Source: DASUNP01 sp035249305 (lineage in GTDB: Bacteria; Acidobacteriota; Blastocatellia; UBA7656). Taken from it: 64,000 bases of DNA. The stretch lies in the NCBI GenBank assembly GCA_035249305.1, contig DATFGQ010000033.1, forward strand, positions 1 to 64,000, written 5' to 3'. Under the pieces are notes generated by a model. The model ran no database searches and had not been told where the DNA came from. It worked only from the letters and a program-made list of their open reading frames with translations. How positions within the stretch are numbered: the first letter of the stretch is position 1; every line of letters starts with the position of its first letter. Position numbers and translations under genes: made by a program. Positions 26,398 to 35,275 of the stretch are shown here, in pieces.

Positions 26398-27219
26398 CTA
26401 AGCCTGCTCGATGATCGAAGCGGCGGCCGCGCGAGCGTCACGGGCGAGCTCTAGCGGGTCACGCTCCCAGTATTCCGGCCGGAATATCTCGACGCTCGCG
26501 ACGCCGTCGTAGCCGACGCGCTTGAGCGTGGAGATTATCTCTTTGAGCGGCAGTATCCCCAGCCCCGGAAGCAGGCGGTGACGGTCTTCGAGCCGTTCTC
26601 GCGGCAGGTCTTCCGCGTCGTTGATGTGGAAGATGAACAACCGCCTCGGGTCCAGGCCCTCTATCGACTCTATCGACGAGCCGCCCGCATAAAAGTGAAA
26701 GCTGTCGATCACAAGCCCCACGTTATCTCTATTAACCTGCGCGACTATCTCGGAGGCGAGGTCGAGCGTCTGTACGCTGCAACCCGGCTGGCCGAGGAAC
26801 TCGAAAGCGAGCCCGACGCCGTGCCGCCTAGCAACTCGGCCGAGCTCTCGAAGCGACGAAACAGAATCCTCCACCGTCTCCGCCCGGCCCGCGCCTTCGG
26901 GCAGCGGGGAAGGGACCACGACTATGTAAGGGCATTCAATCTCTGAAGCGATCCTGCAAAGCTCGTCACATTCTGCTAGAAGCAGGTCGTGTTCTTTACC
27001 GCTCCTGAATGTGATGCGCTCTATTGAGTTGATGCTGTATGGCCTTACGCCTGCGGCTTTCAACAGGGCTCGCAGCTCGGCGGTCGTTCGCGATTCGATA
27101 TACTCCCTTAGCTTCGCGGCCCAGATTTCTAAGCAGTCGAACCCGGCGAGCTGAGCGACGCGTACGTCCGTCTCAAGGTCTGCTTTCATCGTGGTCGCGC
27201 CGTTTAATGCGAGCTTCAT
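26398..27219 (-). CDS. sugar phosphate isomerase/epimerase (AP endonuclease 2-like TIM barrel)
   Basis: This 273-residue xylose-isomerase-like barrel has metal-ligand regions typical of the family: AFEFLGQPGCSV, LVIDSFHFYAGG, LFIFHINDAED and ASVEIFRPEYW. Together with the adjacent Gfo/Idh dehydrogenase it resembles an inositol- or keto-sugar-type catabolic pair. The substrate is not determinable. It lies 10 bases downstream of the ABC ATPase gene. Confidence 0.87.
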   Translation of the reverse strand: MKLALNGATTMKADLETDVRVAQLAGFDCLEIWAAKLREYIESRTTAELRALLKAAGVRPYSINSIERITFRSGKEHDLLLAECDELCRIASEIECPYIVVVPSPLPEGAGRAETVEDSVSSLRELGRVARRHGVGLAFEFLGQPGCSVQTLDLASEIVAQVNRDNVGLVIDSFHFYAGGSSIESIEGLDPRRLFIFHINDAEDLPRERLEDRHRLLPGLGILPLKEIISTLKRVGYDGVASVEIFRPEYWERDPLELARDARAAAASIIEQA

Positions 27220-27229
27220 TCAATCCCCC

Positions 27230-28303
27230 TCAGGTTATAGTCATGCCGGTCGCCGCGTCAAAGAAATCGATCTTCTCGATTTCGAGCCGCACCCAGAGCG
27301 GCGTCTCTATCCCCGCGCGAAAATCGGCGGGCGCGCGCGCGACGATCTTCTCATCGCCCAGCCGTAAGAAGACGAGCGTCTCGCTCCCCATCAATTCCGT
27401 CACATACGCCGTGGCAGGCAGCCACCCGTCGCGCGCCGACGCCGAGACGTGGACGTGCTCGGGCCTTATGCCGAGCGTAACCTGCTCGCGCCCGTTCAGC
27501 CTCTCAAGCTGAGGCCCATCGAGCGGGAGCGATAGTCCCTCACTCGTAAAGGCGCGGGCCGCCGCGTCCAGACGCCCTTTAATAAAATTCATGCTCGGGC
27601 TGCCGACGAACTCCGCCACGAACTGGTTCACGGGCCGGTTGTAAATATTCATCGGCGTGTCGAACTGTTGGAGCTCGCCCCCGCGCATCACGGCAACTCT
27701 GTGCGCGAGCGTCATCGCTTCGGCTTGATCGTGCGTGACGTAGATCGTCGTAGTGCCGAGTTCGTGTTGAAGCCGTTTCAACTCGCCGCGCATGTAGACG
27801 CGGAGCCTGGCGTCGAGATTCGACAGCGGCTCGTCCATAAGGTAGACACGCGGCGAACGGACTATCGCGCGCGCGAGCGCGACACGCTGGCGCTCGCCGC
27901 CCGACAGTTGCCTGGGCTTTTGCGCCAGCAGCCCTTCGATGTCGAGCATCTGGGCGACCCGCGCGACCTGTCGCTCTCTTTCATCGCTCGACATGTTGCG
28001 CACGCGGAGCGGGTAAGCGATGTTCTCGGCTACGGTCATGTGCGGGTAGAGCGCGTAGCTTTGAAAGACCATCGCGATGTCGCGGAACCGCGTCGGAATG
28101 TCGTTCACGCGGTCCGGGCCTATAAAGATGTCGCCCGAGCTTGCCTCTTCCAGCCCGGCCAGCATGCGCAGCGTCGTAGTCTTGCCGCACCCTGATGGCC
28201 CGAGCAGGACTACGAACTCGCCATCGTTGATCGCCAGGTCCAAACGGTTGACGGCCACGCGCTTGCCGTACAGCTTGGTCACGTTGTCGAATCTCACTTC
28301 CAT
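27230..28303 (-). CDS. sugar ABC transporter ATP-binding protein (MalK/UgpC-like)
   Basis: The 357-residue ATPase has Walker A GPSGCGKTT (35-43), signature LSGGERQ (133-139), Walker B VYLMDEP (153-159) and the switch histidine in YVTHDQAEAM. A C-terminal TOBE/regulatory domain of about 120 residues (LGIRPEHV) follows. It powers the two permeases encoded upstream. A perfect 32-bp inverted repeat separates it from the second permease and may affect relative mRNA levels. Confidence 0.93.
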   Translation of the reverse strand: MEVRFDNVTKLYGKRVAVNRLDLAINDGEFVVLLGPSGCGKTTTLRMLAGLEEASSGDIFIGPDRVNDIPTRFRDIAMVFQSYALYPHMTVAENIAYPLRVRNMSSDERERQVARVAQMLDIEGLLAQKPRQLSGGERQRVALARAIVRSPRVYLMDEPLSNLDARLRVYMRGELKRLQHELGTTTIYVTHDQAEAMTLAHRVAVMRGGELQQFDTPMNIYNRPVNQFVAEFVGSPSMNFIKGRLDAAARAFTSEGLSLPLDGPQLERLNGREQVTLGIRPEHVHVSASARDGWLPATAYVTELMGSETLVFLRLGDEKIVARAPADFRAGIETPLWVRLEIEKIDFFDAATGMTIT

Positions 28304-28311
28304 ATCTCTTC

Positions 28312-28386
28312 AAGTGCTGAGTGCTGAGTGCTGAGTCCTGAGTGAAAACCAGCTACTCAGGACTCAGCACTCAGCACTCAGCACTT
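28312..28386. repeat. perfect 32-bp inverted repeat of the CTGAGTGCTGAG family inside an operon
   Basis: Arm 28312-28343 (AAGTGCTGAGTGCTGAGTGC and the next 12 bases) is exactly complementary to 28355-28386, with an 11-base loop. It fills the gap between the permease stop (28392) and the ATPase start (28303). A transcript through it would form a very stable hairpin. Confidence 0.88.
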
Positions 28387-28391
28387 AGAAA

Positions 28392-29228
28392 TCATCCTTT
28401 CACCGCGCCGAGAGAGAGGCCGCGCACCAGGTAGCGCTGTACGGCCATTGCGAATACCACTATCGGCATCATCGCCACGACGCCGGCAGCGCTCATCACG
28501 CCCCATTCTATCTTGTACTGAGTCACGCGCCCCGCGATCGCCACCGGCAAGGTCATCGCCGCGTCGGTCTGCGTCAGCACCCAGGCGAAGAGAAACTCGT
28601 TCCACGAGATTATCAGGCAGAAGACGGCCGTCGCCGCCAGCCCCGGCGTGACCAGCGGCAGTATCACACGCCTGAGCGCCCCCATCCGCGAATCCCCGTC
28701 GACCATCGCCGCCTCTTCCATCTCGCGCGGGAGCTCGTCGAAAAAGCCTCGCATCATCCACACGACGAACGGCAGGTTGAACCCCGTGTAGACGATCACG
28801 AGCGAGGCGATCGTGTTTAACAGCCCCCAGTCGCGCATCATCAGGTAGAGCGGGACGATCGTGACGATGGGCGGGAACATGCGCGTCGACAGTATCCACA
28901 GCCCGAGGTGCTTGGCCGTCGCGCGGTAGAGTTTGAAACGCGCGAGGCCGTAAGCCGCGAGCGTGCCGAGCGCGAGCGCCAAGGCGGTCGATATTACAGA
29001 GACTATGGCGCTCGTCGCCATGTAGCCGCCGAACGAGCGGGTGAAGAACGCGTCTTCGTAATGCGCAAGCGTCGGGTTGAAGTCGAACCAGAGGGGCGGC
29101 ACGGCCAACTGATCGGCCTCCGTCTTGAGTGAGACGGTTATCATCCAGTAGACCGGCACGAGGGCGAAAGCGACCGCGACAAAAAGCAGCGCGTACCTTA
29201 TCAGCTTCGCGAAAGCCCGACCCGTCAT
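28392..29228 (-). CDS. carbohydrate ABC transporter permease (MalG-like)
   Basis: A 278-residue inner-membrane protein with about six helices. The cytoplasmic EAA loop that docks with the ATPase reads EEAAMVDGDSRMGALRRV ILP. It begins within the last bases of the partner permease (4-bp overlap), as usual for MalF/MalG pairs. The product should be the second half of a heterodimeric sugar channel. Confidence 0.9.
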   Translation of the reverse strand: MTGRAFAKLIRYALLFVAVAFALVPVYWMITVSLKTEADQLAVPPLWFDFNPTLAHYEDAFFTRSFGGYMATSAIVSVISTALALALGTLAAYGLARFKLYRATAKHLGLWILSTRMFPPIVTIVPLYLMMRDWGLLNTIASLVIVYTGFNLPFVVWMMRGFFDELPREMEEAAMVDGDSRMGALRRVILPLVTPGLAATAVFCLIISWNEFLFAWVLTQTDAAMTLPVAIAGRVTQYKIEWGVMSAAGVVAMMPIVVFAMAVQRYLVRGLSLGAVKG

Positions 29229-30130
29229 GCGGCCTCCCGCCTCTGCAACAGCTTTATGTAGCCGAAGCTTATTATATTGGTCAAAGCCAAAAGCACGAAT
29301 GACATCGCCGCGGCATACCCGAAGTCGAAGAAGCGGAACGCCGTGCGGTAGATGTAAAGGCTGACGGTCTCGGTCGCAAAGCCCGGCCCGCCCTCCGTCA
29401 GGATGAATATCTGGTCGAAGACCCTCAGCAGGTCAATCGTCCTCAGCAGCAGCGCGATAAGTATCGCGGGCCTCAGCAGCGGGAGCGTCACGTGCCGGAA
29501 AGTTTGCCACCAGCTCGACCCGTCGACCATCGCGGCTTCGTATGGCTCTTGCGGTATGGCCTGTAAGCCCGCCAGCAAGACTAAGAACATGAAGGGCGTC
29601 CACTGCCATACGTCGACGGCGATGACGCTCGCCAGCGCGAGCTCGGGTGAAGCCGTCCACGTCAGCGCTTCGGTGTTTACGCCCGCAGTCCTCAACGTCC
29701 CGTTTATAGCGCCGAAGTCGGAATTGAACATCAGCCGCCAGACTACGCCTACGACGACGGGCGGCAGCATCATAGGGACGAGCAGCAGCGCGCGAAATAC
29801 GCTGCGGCCGCGAAGGCTGCGGTCGAGCAACAGCGCAAGCCCGAGCCCGAGCAGGAACTCGACCGTGAGCGCGACCGAAGCGTAGACGAACGTGTGGCCG
29901 AGAGCGGAGAGGAAAAACTGGTCCGACGCGAGACGCGCGAAATTCGCCAGGGTCCACCCCGCGCCGGAGTCAGACCCGAAACTGACTCGGATCGCGTAGA
30001 TCAAAGGGTAGATCGAGAGCGTAACGAGCACGGCGACGGTCGGCGCGATCAAAAGGTAAGGCAGCGCTTTATCCCGCCATGGCGCGGGCCTTCGCGTTTC
30101 GGAAAGAGGTCGTGAGGTTTGCGCAGTCAT
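29225..30130 (-). CDS. sugar ABC transporter permease (MalF/UgpA-like)
   Basis: The 301-residue permease has about six membrane helices and the EAA loop YEAAMVDGSSWWQTFRHVTL. It is the first gene of the importer operon in this window and is preceded by a plausible promoter. A solute-binding protein gene would normally be next to it, but the adjacent upstream gene is an unrelated esterase. The importer either borrows a binding protein from elsewhere or has lost it. Confidence 0.9.
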   Translation of the reverse strand: MTAQTSRPLSETRRPAPWRDKALPYLLIAPTVAVLVTLSIYPLIYAIRVSFGSDSGAGWTLANFARLASDQFFLSALGHTFVYASVALTVEFLLGLGLALLLDRSLRGRSVFRALLLVPMMLPPVVVGVVWRLMFNSDFGAINGTLRTAGVNTEALTWTASPELALASVIAVDVWQWTPFMFLVLLAGLQAIPQEPYEAAMVDGSSWWQTFRHVTLPLLRPAILIALLLRTIDLLRVFDQIFILTEGGPGFATETVSLYIYRTAFRFFDFGYAAAMSFVLLALTNIISFGYIKLLQRREAA

Positions 30131-30171
30131 AGTCGGGGCTGCGACTCGTGAGCGGTCTTCGCGCAGTCTGT

Positions 30172-30200
30172 AAAATAATAGCCGGGTGAGATTAATTCAA
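30172..30200 (-). promoter_or_regulatory. sigma-70-like promoter for the ABC importer operon
   Basis: On the minus strand TTGAAT (30200-30195) and TATTTT (30177-30172) are spaced by 17 bases, about 40 bases upstream of the permease ATG at 30130. Weak but well spaced. Confidence 0.42.
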
Positions 30201-30230
30201 GTTGGAAGCAATGTGATTACCGCGCGCTTG

Positions 30231-31676
30231 TCAGGTCTTCTTCAACTCTTCGACGATCCGCTTGAAGTCCGCCTCCTGGCGCAGACTGTCTAGCTCTTTA
30301 TCGCGCTCGATCTCGGCGGCGTCCTTAAACCCGCGCTCGACGGCGCGCTTTAACGCTTCAATCGCCTTTCGCTTATCCTTGTCGAGCGAGTAAGCCTTCG
30401 CCAGGCTGTAAAGTATTCTTGAGTTGTCGGGCCTGACGAAAGCGGCTATCTCAAGGTTCGCCGCTTCCATCTCGTACTCCTTCGCGTAGTGCAAAGCTCT
30501 CGCCTCTTCGTAGACCTGCACGAAGAGCATGTCGAGCACGCGCCGCGCAACGAGCTGGTCTGTTGTGCGCTCCTTCTCCGCCGCCTTCTTTCGCAGGTCA
30601 CCGATCGCCCTTTTCAAATCAACGAGCGCAAGAGAGCGGCTTTCGGATGAGATAAGCCCCTGCCTGAGGGTGAACAGCTCGCGCGCGCGGAGCACCTGTT
30701 TTTCATCCTGCTCTTTCTCCTGTTTGATCCCGTCCCGCACCTCTTTCGAATCTCTCAACTGCGCCGCCTTAGTTTCAGCCGCGCCAGCGTCGACGAGCCC
30801 TTTGAAATCCCTGGCCGCCGCCTCATATATCAAGTAAGCCTGGTACACACGGCCCGCCGATTCATTCGAAAGGGCTTCATCAAGATTCTTCTTGAGCAAG
30901 GCCGCGACGAGGGCTTCATCACTTTTTCGCTTGCCCGTTCTAATCGCCTGAATCTCCATCCACTCGATGGCTTCCATGCATGAATCGACGGGCAGCCACT
31001 CGTGCCGCCCCTCGAAGACTTCGAGGCGATTGGGAATGGCATTCTCATTCAACGTCTTCGCCAGCCTGGTCATCTCGATCAGGTTGAAATCCTCCACCCC
31101 CGCCGCGCCGAACAGTACGAAAGGTGTCGCGCGCGACGGCCGGATGTTTTGCGGGAAGCCTCCGCCCGATGCTATGACGCCTGCAACGCGGCCGTTGAAC
31201 ATATAGCCGAAAGCGCAGGCGACGCGCGCGCCGCCCGAAAACCCCGCCGCGTGGACGCGCGCGTCGTCTATCGACAGTCGCGCATGCGTGTCTTGCCATA
31301 GCGTGTTGATGATCGTATCGAGCGGGACGCCGGGGCCGTTGCGCGAGTTGTTCGACCCAACGACGATGTAGCCATATTTTTCGGCGGCATCTTTGAAACG
31401 CTCGACGGGCATCTGGCCGCGCGCGCCAGGGTCGAAACAATAGATCACCGGCCACTTCCTGTCAGGCGCGTAACCGGGAGGTAAAAAGAGCGCGTAGCTT
31501 TGTGACTGATCGGCTTTGCAAACTACGCGTTCGATGACCCGACCGGCGGGGAGCTCTTGTGCGTGGGCGTCTACAATCTGAGCAAAGAACAAAGAGAATA
31601 AAAGAAGACTCACCGCAGAGAAAAACTCTGCGCCCGCTCTGTGTCCTCTGCGTCTCCGCGGTGAATCTTTCATCAT
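30231..31676 (-). CDS. secreted alpha/beta-hydrolase with C-terminal TPR-like region
   Basis: The 481-residue product has a signal peptide with an Arg-rich n-region (RRRRGHR) and hydrophobic core to about residue 39 (DAHA|QE). An esterase/PHB-depolymerase-like domain follows, with nucleophile elbow GFSGG at 145-149 (Ser147). The C-terminal 230 residues are helical and end in TPR-like repeats (AAFVRPDNSRILYSLAKAY, then KRAIEALKRAV-like). Codons for about residues 5-23 lie in a dispersed GC-rich repeat, so the export signal appears repeat-derived. ATG 31676 or 31673 is the start. The substrate is unknown. Confidence 0.75.
   Translation of the reverse strand: MMKDSPRRRRGHRAGAEFFSAVSLLLFSLFFAQIVDAHAQELPAGRVIERVVCKADQSQSYALFLPPGYAPDRKWPVIYCFDPGARGQMPVERFKDAAEKYGYIVVGSNNSRNGPGVPLDTIINTLWQDTHARLSIDDARVHAAGFSGGARVACAFGYMFNGRVAGVIASGGGFPQNIRPSRATPFVLFGAAGVEDFNLIEMTRLAKTLNENAIPNRLEVFEGRHEWLPVDSCMEAIEWMEIQAIRTGKRKSDEALVAALLKKNLDEALSNESAGRVYQAYLIYEAAARDFKGLVDAGAAETKAAQLRDSKEVRDGIKQEKEQDEKQVLRARELFTLRQGLISSESRSLALVDLKRAIGDLRKKAAEKERTTDQLVARRVLDMLFVQVYEEARALHYAKEYEMEAANLEIAAFVRPDNSRILYSLAKAYSLDKDKRKAIEALKRAVERGFKDAAEIERDKELDSLRQEADFKRIVEELKKT
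31610..31664. repeat. CACCGCAGAG-type dispersed inverted repeat inside a signal-peptide coding region
   Basis: CACCGCAGAG (31611-31620) pairs with CTCCGCGGTG (31654-31663) at 9 of 10 positions. Further CTCTG-rich sequence lies between. The composition matches the CCGCGGAGACGCAGAGGAC type of dispersed repeat seen in many environmental genomes. Here it is translated as the n-region and the first part of the hydrophobic core of the esterase signal peptide. Confidence 0.6.
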
Positions 31677-31685
31677 CAATTCGCC

Positions 31686-32996
31686 CTACTGCGGGTCGAG
31701 TATCGATCCCATAAAGAGCACGGCGCCCGTCTGGTTGTCCCTGATCGCGAAGAAGAAGGGCCGGTCTACCTTCATGCTAAACCGCTCTCGCGGCATCTGC
31801 ATCGATGTCGCCCGCATCTCTGTCGAAGTCACGGCCGCCGCTTCCGTGCCTTCCTCGTTCACCTCGACGAATGACTTGTGCTTGACCTTGCTGATGTAGA
31901 TGTTATCGGCCATCTGCGCCATGCGGCTGAAATTAGCGCGCGAGGGCTCGAAGGCCACGCCCATCCCTAAAGCCTTCAACGCGTCATTCAACTCCGCCTC
32001 GAACTCCGTCTTAAAGCGCGGCAAGGCTATGTCGCCGGGCGTTTGGTTGAAAGCGTTCATCCACTTCTCCCAGTTCTCGGCAGTCAGGCTCTTATGAAAC
32101 GCATCGAGGCCCGCGCCTTGGGCCGGGAGGAAGACGTACATCGACACGCGCTTGCCTCCGTAAGGCAGGCTCACGGCCTGAAAGTTATCGCCGGCAAGAT
32201 ATTTGTACTCGCCCGACTGGTTCATCATCGGGTGCTTTTTCTGGCGGCCGTCGGCGAGCGTGAACGTGTCATCCTTCGTCTTCGCCTTTTCGAACTCATC
32301 CGACCATTTGCCCTTGAAGTAGATGGCGTTAATCAGGAACAGGATCGCGTCGGGGCTGATCTGGTCGACTATCTTGTCTATCTTTCCCTTCGTCTTGTCG
32401 CTGACCCACGAGTTGATTCTTTGCGGCGCGGCAGGGTCGTCAAAGTTCAGCTCTTCGACTTCGGCGCTGTAATAATCCTTTGTGCGCTGGATAAAATCGG
32501 GCTTGAACGCGACGCCCTTTCTGCCCCACAGCGAGTTGGCGATCTGTAGCTGGACTTTAGGGTCGGGGTTGGCTAGCGTCGCACTCATATCACGAAAAGC
32601 GCGGTTGACATCTTCGGCGCTCATCCCTTCGATCTCAAGCGCGCGCGCCATTGCCTGTTTCGTATCGCCGTCGGCCCCGTTGTAAGTCATGGCGAGCGCG
32701 AGCGCAACGCTCGACCCCGAAACGAATACGTTCTTTCCCCCGTTCTTTCTGAGGACTTCGCCGTAGAGCTTCAGCCCGAACCTCGTGTTGGCCGAAACCA
32801 ACCGGGGGTCTACGCTGACGGCGGGCGTGCGATTCTGCTGTTCTTCCATTGAAGCACCGTTGTTGTTGGGAACAGAATTACTGTTAGCCGCGTCGCTCGA
32901 CTCGATCACGTTCGTGCAGGCGATCAGCCCCGGCAGTAGCAGCAGGGCGAGCGCGGCGCAAATCAAGAATCTCTTTCGTAGGCTACGAGTCTGCAT
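31686..32996 (-). CDS. serpin-family protease inhibitor, lipoprotein
   Basis: The 436-residue protein starts with a lipoprotein signal (lipobox LIAC, Cys27), so it should be anchored to the envelope. An Asn/Ser-rich linker precedes a complete serpin fold. Near the C-terminus the hinge reads EEGTEAAAVT (Gly383-Thr384 onward), with small residues as in inhibitory serpins. The reactive loop continues to about residue 405; counting from the hinge puts P1-P1' near Thr-Ser. The distal strand VDRPFFFAIRDNQTGAVLFMG is canonical. Serpins are sporadic in bacteria. Confidence 0.9.
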   Translation of the reverse strand: MQTRSLRKRFLICAALALLLLPGLIACTNVIESSDAANSNSVPNNNGASMEEQQNRTPAVSVDPRLVSANTRFGLKLYGEVLRKNGGKNVFVSGSSVALALAMTYNGADGDTKQAMARALEIEGMSAEDVNRAFRDMSATLANPDPKVQLQIANSLWGRKGVAFKPDFIQRTKDYYSAEVEELNFDDPAAPQRINSWVSDKTKGKIDKIVDQISPDAILFLINAIYFKGKWSDEFEKAKTKDDTFTLADGRQKKHPMMNQSGEYKYLAGDNFQAVSLPYGGKRVSMYVFLPAQGAGLDAFHKSLTAENWEKWMNAFNQTPGDIALPRFKTEFEAELNDALKALGMGVAFEPSRANFSRMAQMADNIYISKVKHKSFVEVNEEGTEAAAVTSTEMRATSMQMPRERFSMKVDRPFFFAIRDNQTGAVLFMGSILDPQ

Positions 32997-32997
32997 T

Positions 32998-34770
32998 TCA
33001 ACCCTTCCTTTTTTCGTCGTCTATCCATTCCGCGATCCGTTTTTCCAGCACGTCGAGCGGCAGCGGCCCGTCGTCGAGCAGGGCGTTGTGAAAACGGCGC
33101 AGGTCGAAACCGGCCCCGAGCTCGCGCTCGGCCCTGGCCCTCAACTCTTTGATCTTCAGCTCGCCGATCTTGTAGGCCAGCGCCTGGCCCGGCCAGACGA
33201 TGTATCGGTCGATCTCTACGACGATGTCGTTTTCAGTCTTCGCGGTGTTGTCCTTCATCAGGTCGATCGCCTGCTGCCGCGTCCAGCCCATCGAGTGCAT
33301 GCCCGTGTCGACTACAAGCCGGACCGCGCGCCACATCTCGTAAGTAAGCTGGCCGAACTTCGAATACGGGTCGGTGTAAAAGCCCATGTCCGGGCCGAGG
33401 CTCTCGGCGTAAAGCGCCCAGCCTTCGACGTAGGCCGTGTATCCCGCGTTGCGCCGAAAGTCGGGCAGCCCCTTCAGCTCCTGCGCGCGCGAGATCTGGA
33501 GGTGATGGCCCGGCACGGCCTCGTGTATCGAGAGCGCTTCCATCTCGTACTTGGGCCTGGTTTCGAGCTTATAAGTGTTCACCCAGTAGACGCCCGCGCG
33601 CGAGCCGTCGGCCGCGCCCGCGTTGTAATAAGCGGTCGTCTGCGCGGGCGCTTCGTAGGCTGGGATCTCTTTCACCCCATAAGGCGTGCGGGGGAGCTCG
33701 GCGAAGAGCTTCGGGAGCTGAATGTCTAACCGCTTCGCGATGTCGCGGTAGCCCAGGACGAGGTCTTCCGGCTTCGTGTAGTAGAAGCGCGGGTCCGTGC
33801 GGAGGAAGGTCAGGAACTCCTGGAACGTGCCCTTGAAACCGACCTTCTGAATTATGGCCTCCATCTCTTTGCGGATGCGAGCCACCTCGCGCTTGCCGAT
33901 CTCGTGAATCTCTTTCGGCGTGAGCTCGGTAGTCGTCTGCCGCCGCGCGGAATATTGGTAGTAAGCCTCACCATCGGGCAGCCGCGCCGCCGCGATCTCT
34001 TTGCGCGCCGCGGGCAGGTAGGTCTCTTTGACGAAGGCATGCAGACGTTTGAGCGCGGGCATCACGTCGTCGGCTATGCGGCGTCGCGCCGTCTCGCCCA
34101 GCCGCGCTCGCTCGCTTTCAGGTATCTCTTTTGCGAACTCCTCGAAGGGCTTGTAGAGCGGGCTCTTCGCGGGGTCCGCGACGATCTGGCCTTCGATCTG
34201 TGACGGCACGGTCCGCATAGGCACCGCCGGCTGAACCCAGCCCGTCTCCATGCCACGCTTCATCAGCACGATCACCTGATCGAGTTGACGCGGGTAAACC
34301 GCCAAGCGCGCGAGGTAGTCTTCATAATCTTTAACCTTGCGGAAAGGAGTCGAGCCCGCCAACTGCGGGAAGGTCAGATGAACGCCTTCCATCTGGTTGA
34401 TCGGCATAAGCTCGGTAGGCCACCTCTGACCTTCGACGTTGAGCTTTTTGTCTTTGAGATAAAGGTCGTACGAGATCAGGTCTTGCCCGGCGAGCGCGGC
34501 GCGGTCGATCTTCTGCACGCGGTCGAGCATCTCTCGCTCGTGCGCCTTGCGCCGCGAAATCGCCTCGGGCGACAGGTCGGTCAGCCTATCGTTGTAACGG
34601 TTGTCGCCCAACAGGGTCGCGGCCTCGGGGTACTGCTCCAGAATCCACTGCCAGTCCTCGGCAAAAAGCGCGTGAAGGCGCTTGCGCGCGTCGTCGGGGC
34701 TGAGCACCTGCGCCAGGGCCGCCGACGCGAACAAAGAGACTATGGTTAAGATGGTGAGGTTGCGTATCAC
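32998..34770 (-). CDS. secreted DUF885-family metallopeptidase-like protein
   Basis: The 590-residue protein has an N-terminal signal (VSLFASAALA|QV) and a long helical DUF885 domain. The family's zinc-like motif is HEAVPGHH, with a downstream YVEGWALYAE glutamate. I chose GTG 34770 because AGGAGGGA stands just upstream. A frame from 34824 adds 18 residues with no signal character. Members are exported peptidases of uncertain substrate. Confidence 0.87.
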   Translation of the reverse strand: MIRNLTILTIVSLFASAALAQVLSPDDARKRLHALFAEDWQWILEQYPEAATLLGDNRYNDRLTDLSPEAISRRKAHEREMLDRVQKIDRAALAGQDLISYDLYLKDKKLNVEGQRWPTELMPINQMEGVHLTFPQLAGSTPFRKVKDYEDYLARLAVYPRQLDQVIVLMKRGMETGWVQPAVPMRTVPSQIEGQIVADPAKSPLYKPFEEFAKEIPESERARLGETARRRIADDVMPALKRLHAFVKETYLPAARKEIAAARLPDGEAYYQYSARRQTTTELTPKEIHEIGKREVARIRKEMEAIIQKVGFKGTFQEFLTFLRTDPRFYYTKPEDLVLGYRDIAKRLDIQLPKLFAELPRTPYGVKEIPAYEAPAQTTAYYNAGAADGSRAGVYWVNTYKLETRPKYEMEALSIHEAVPGHHLQISRAQELKGLPDFRRNAGYTAYVEGWALYAESLGPDMGFYTDPYSKFGQLTYEMWRAVRLVVDTGMHSMGWTRQQAIDLMKDNTAKTENDIVVEIDRYIVWPGQALAYKIGELKIKELRARAERELGAGFDLRRFHNALLDDGPLPLDVLEKRIAEWIDDEKRKG

Positions 34771-34820
34771 ATTCCCTCCTGAGGTTAAAACGCGTTCACG
34801 CGGCGTTCTTGCAGAGAAGC

Positions 34821-35093
34821 TCAATCGCCGGACTCCTTCTCTTTCTTGCCGAACAACTGCCAGCCGGCGACCTTATCTTTCGCCTCCTCGAACGTCTTGC
34901 TTATTTTGGGAAACCGCTCCCGCAATCTGTTAAGCAGTCTCTCGGCCCAGGGCGACGTGCTTGAGAGCAGGTAAAGACCTATCAGCAAAAAGAGAATCCC
35001 TTGAAGCACGGGCAGGAAGAGTCCGAGTATGCCCAGGAAGATGAAGAGCCACCCGAGGCACCATATCACTAATCGTTTTATGCGCGCGTTCAT
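34821..35093 (-). CDS. small two-helix membrane protein (YbaN/PGPGW-like)
   Basis: A 90-residue protein with a basic N-terminus and two adjoining hydrophobic helices (about 7-46) around a LFLPVLQG turn. This is the layout of DUF454/PGPGW proteins, where the turn is usually LPVLPG. A charged, Lys/Glu-rich cytoplasmic tail follows. Function is unknown. It lies 51 bases upstream of the DUF885 start and may be co-transcribed with it. Confidence 0.65.
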   Translation of the reverse strand: MNARIKRLVIWCLGWLFIFLGILGLFLPVLQGILFLLIGLYLLSSTSPWAERLLNRLRERFPKISKTFEEAKDKVAGWQLFGKKEKESGD

Positions 35094-35174
35094 TATTCCT
35101 ATCGACCCTTACAGTTTAACAGATGCTCTTTTGATAGAGGTAGGCTGCCTCGCAGTCTCAAGAAAAGCGCCTCA

Positions 35175-35203
35175 TTGATCTTGGTTTCCGTTTGTGATAT
35201 ACA
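35175..35203 (+). promoter_or_regulatory. sigma-70-like promoter for the DUF3857 gene
   Basis: TTGATC (35175-35180) and TATACA (35198-35203) are 17 bases apart. The start point would fall near 35210, leaving only about 12 bases before the GTG at 35222. That favours the TTG at 35276 as the true start, which has a GAGG site 9 bases upstream. Confidence 0.6.
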
Positions 35204-35275
35204 ACACCTGCCATCATATTCGTGTCGCCGCTCGCTCTTTACTCAGCCAGTATTGAATCGGTGAGGTCAATTGGT

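Noticed and set aside
28312..28386. CTGAGTGCTGAG tract as a CRISPR array
   Set aside because: Units are contiguous and form a perfect inverted repeat; there are no unique spacers and no cas genes.
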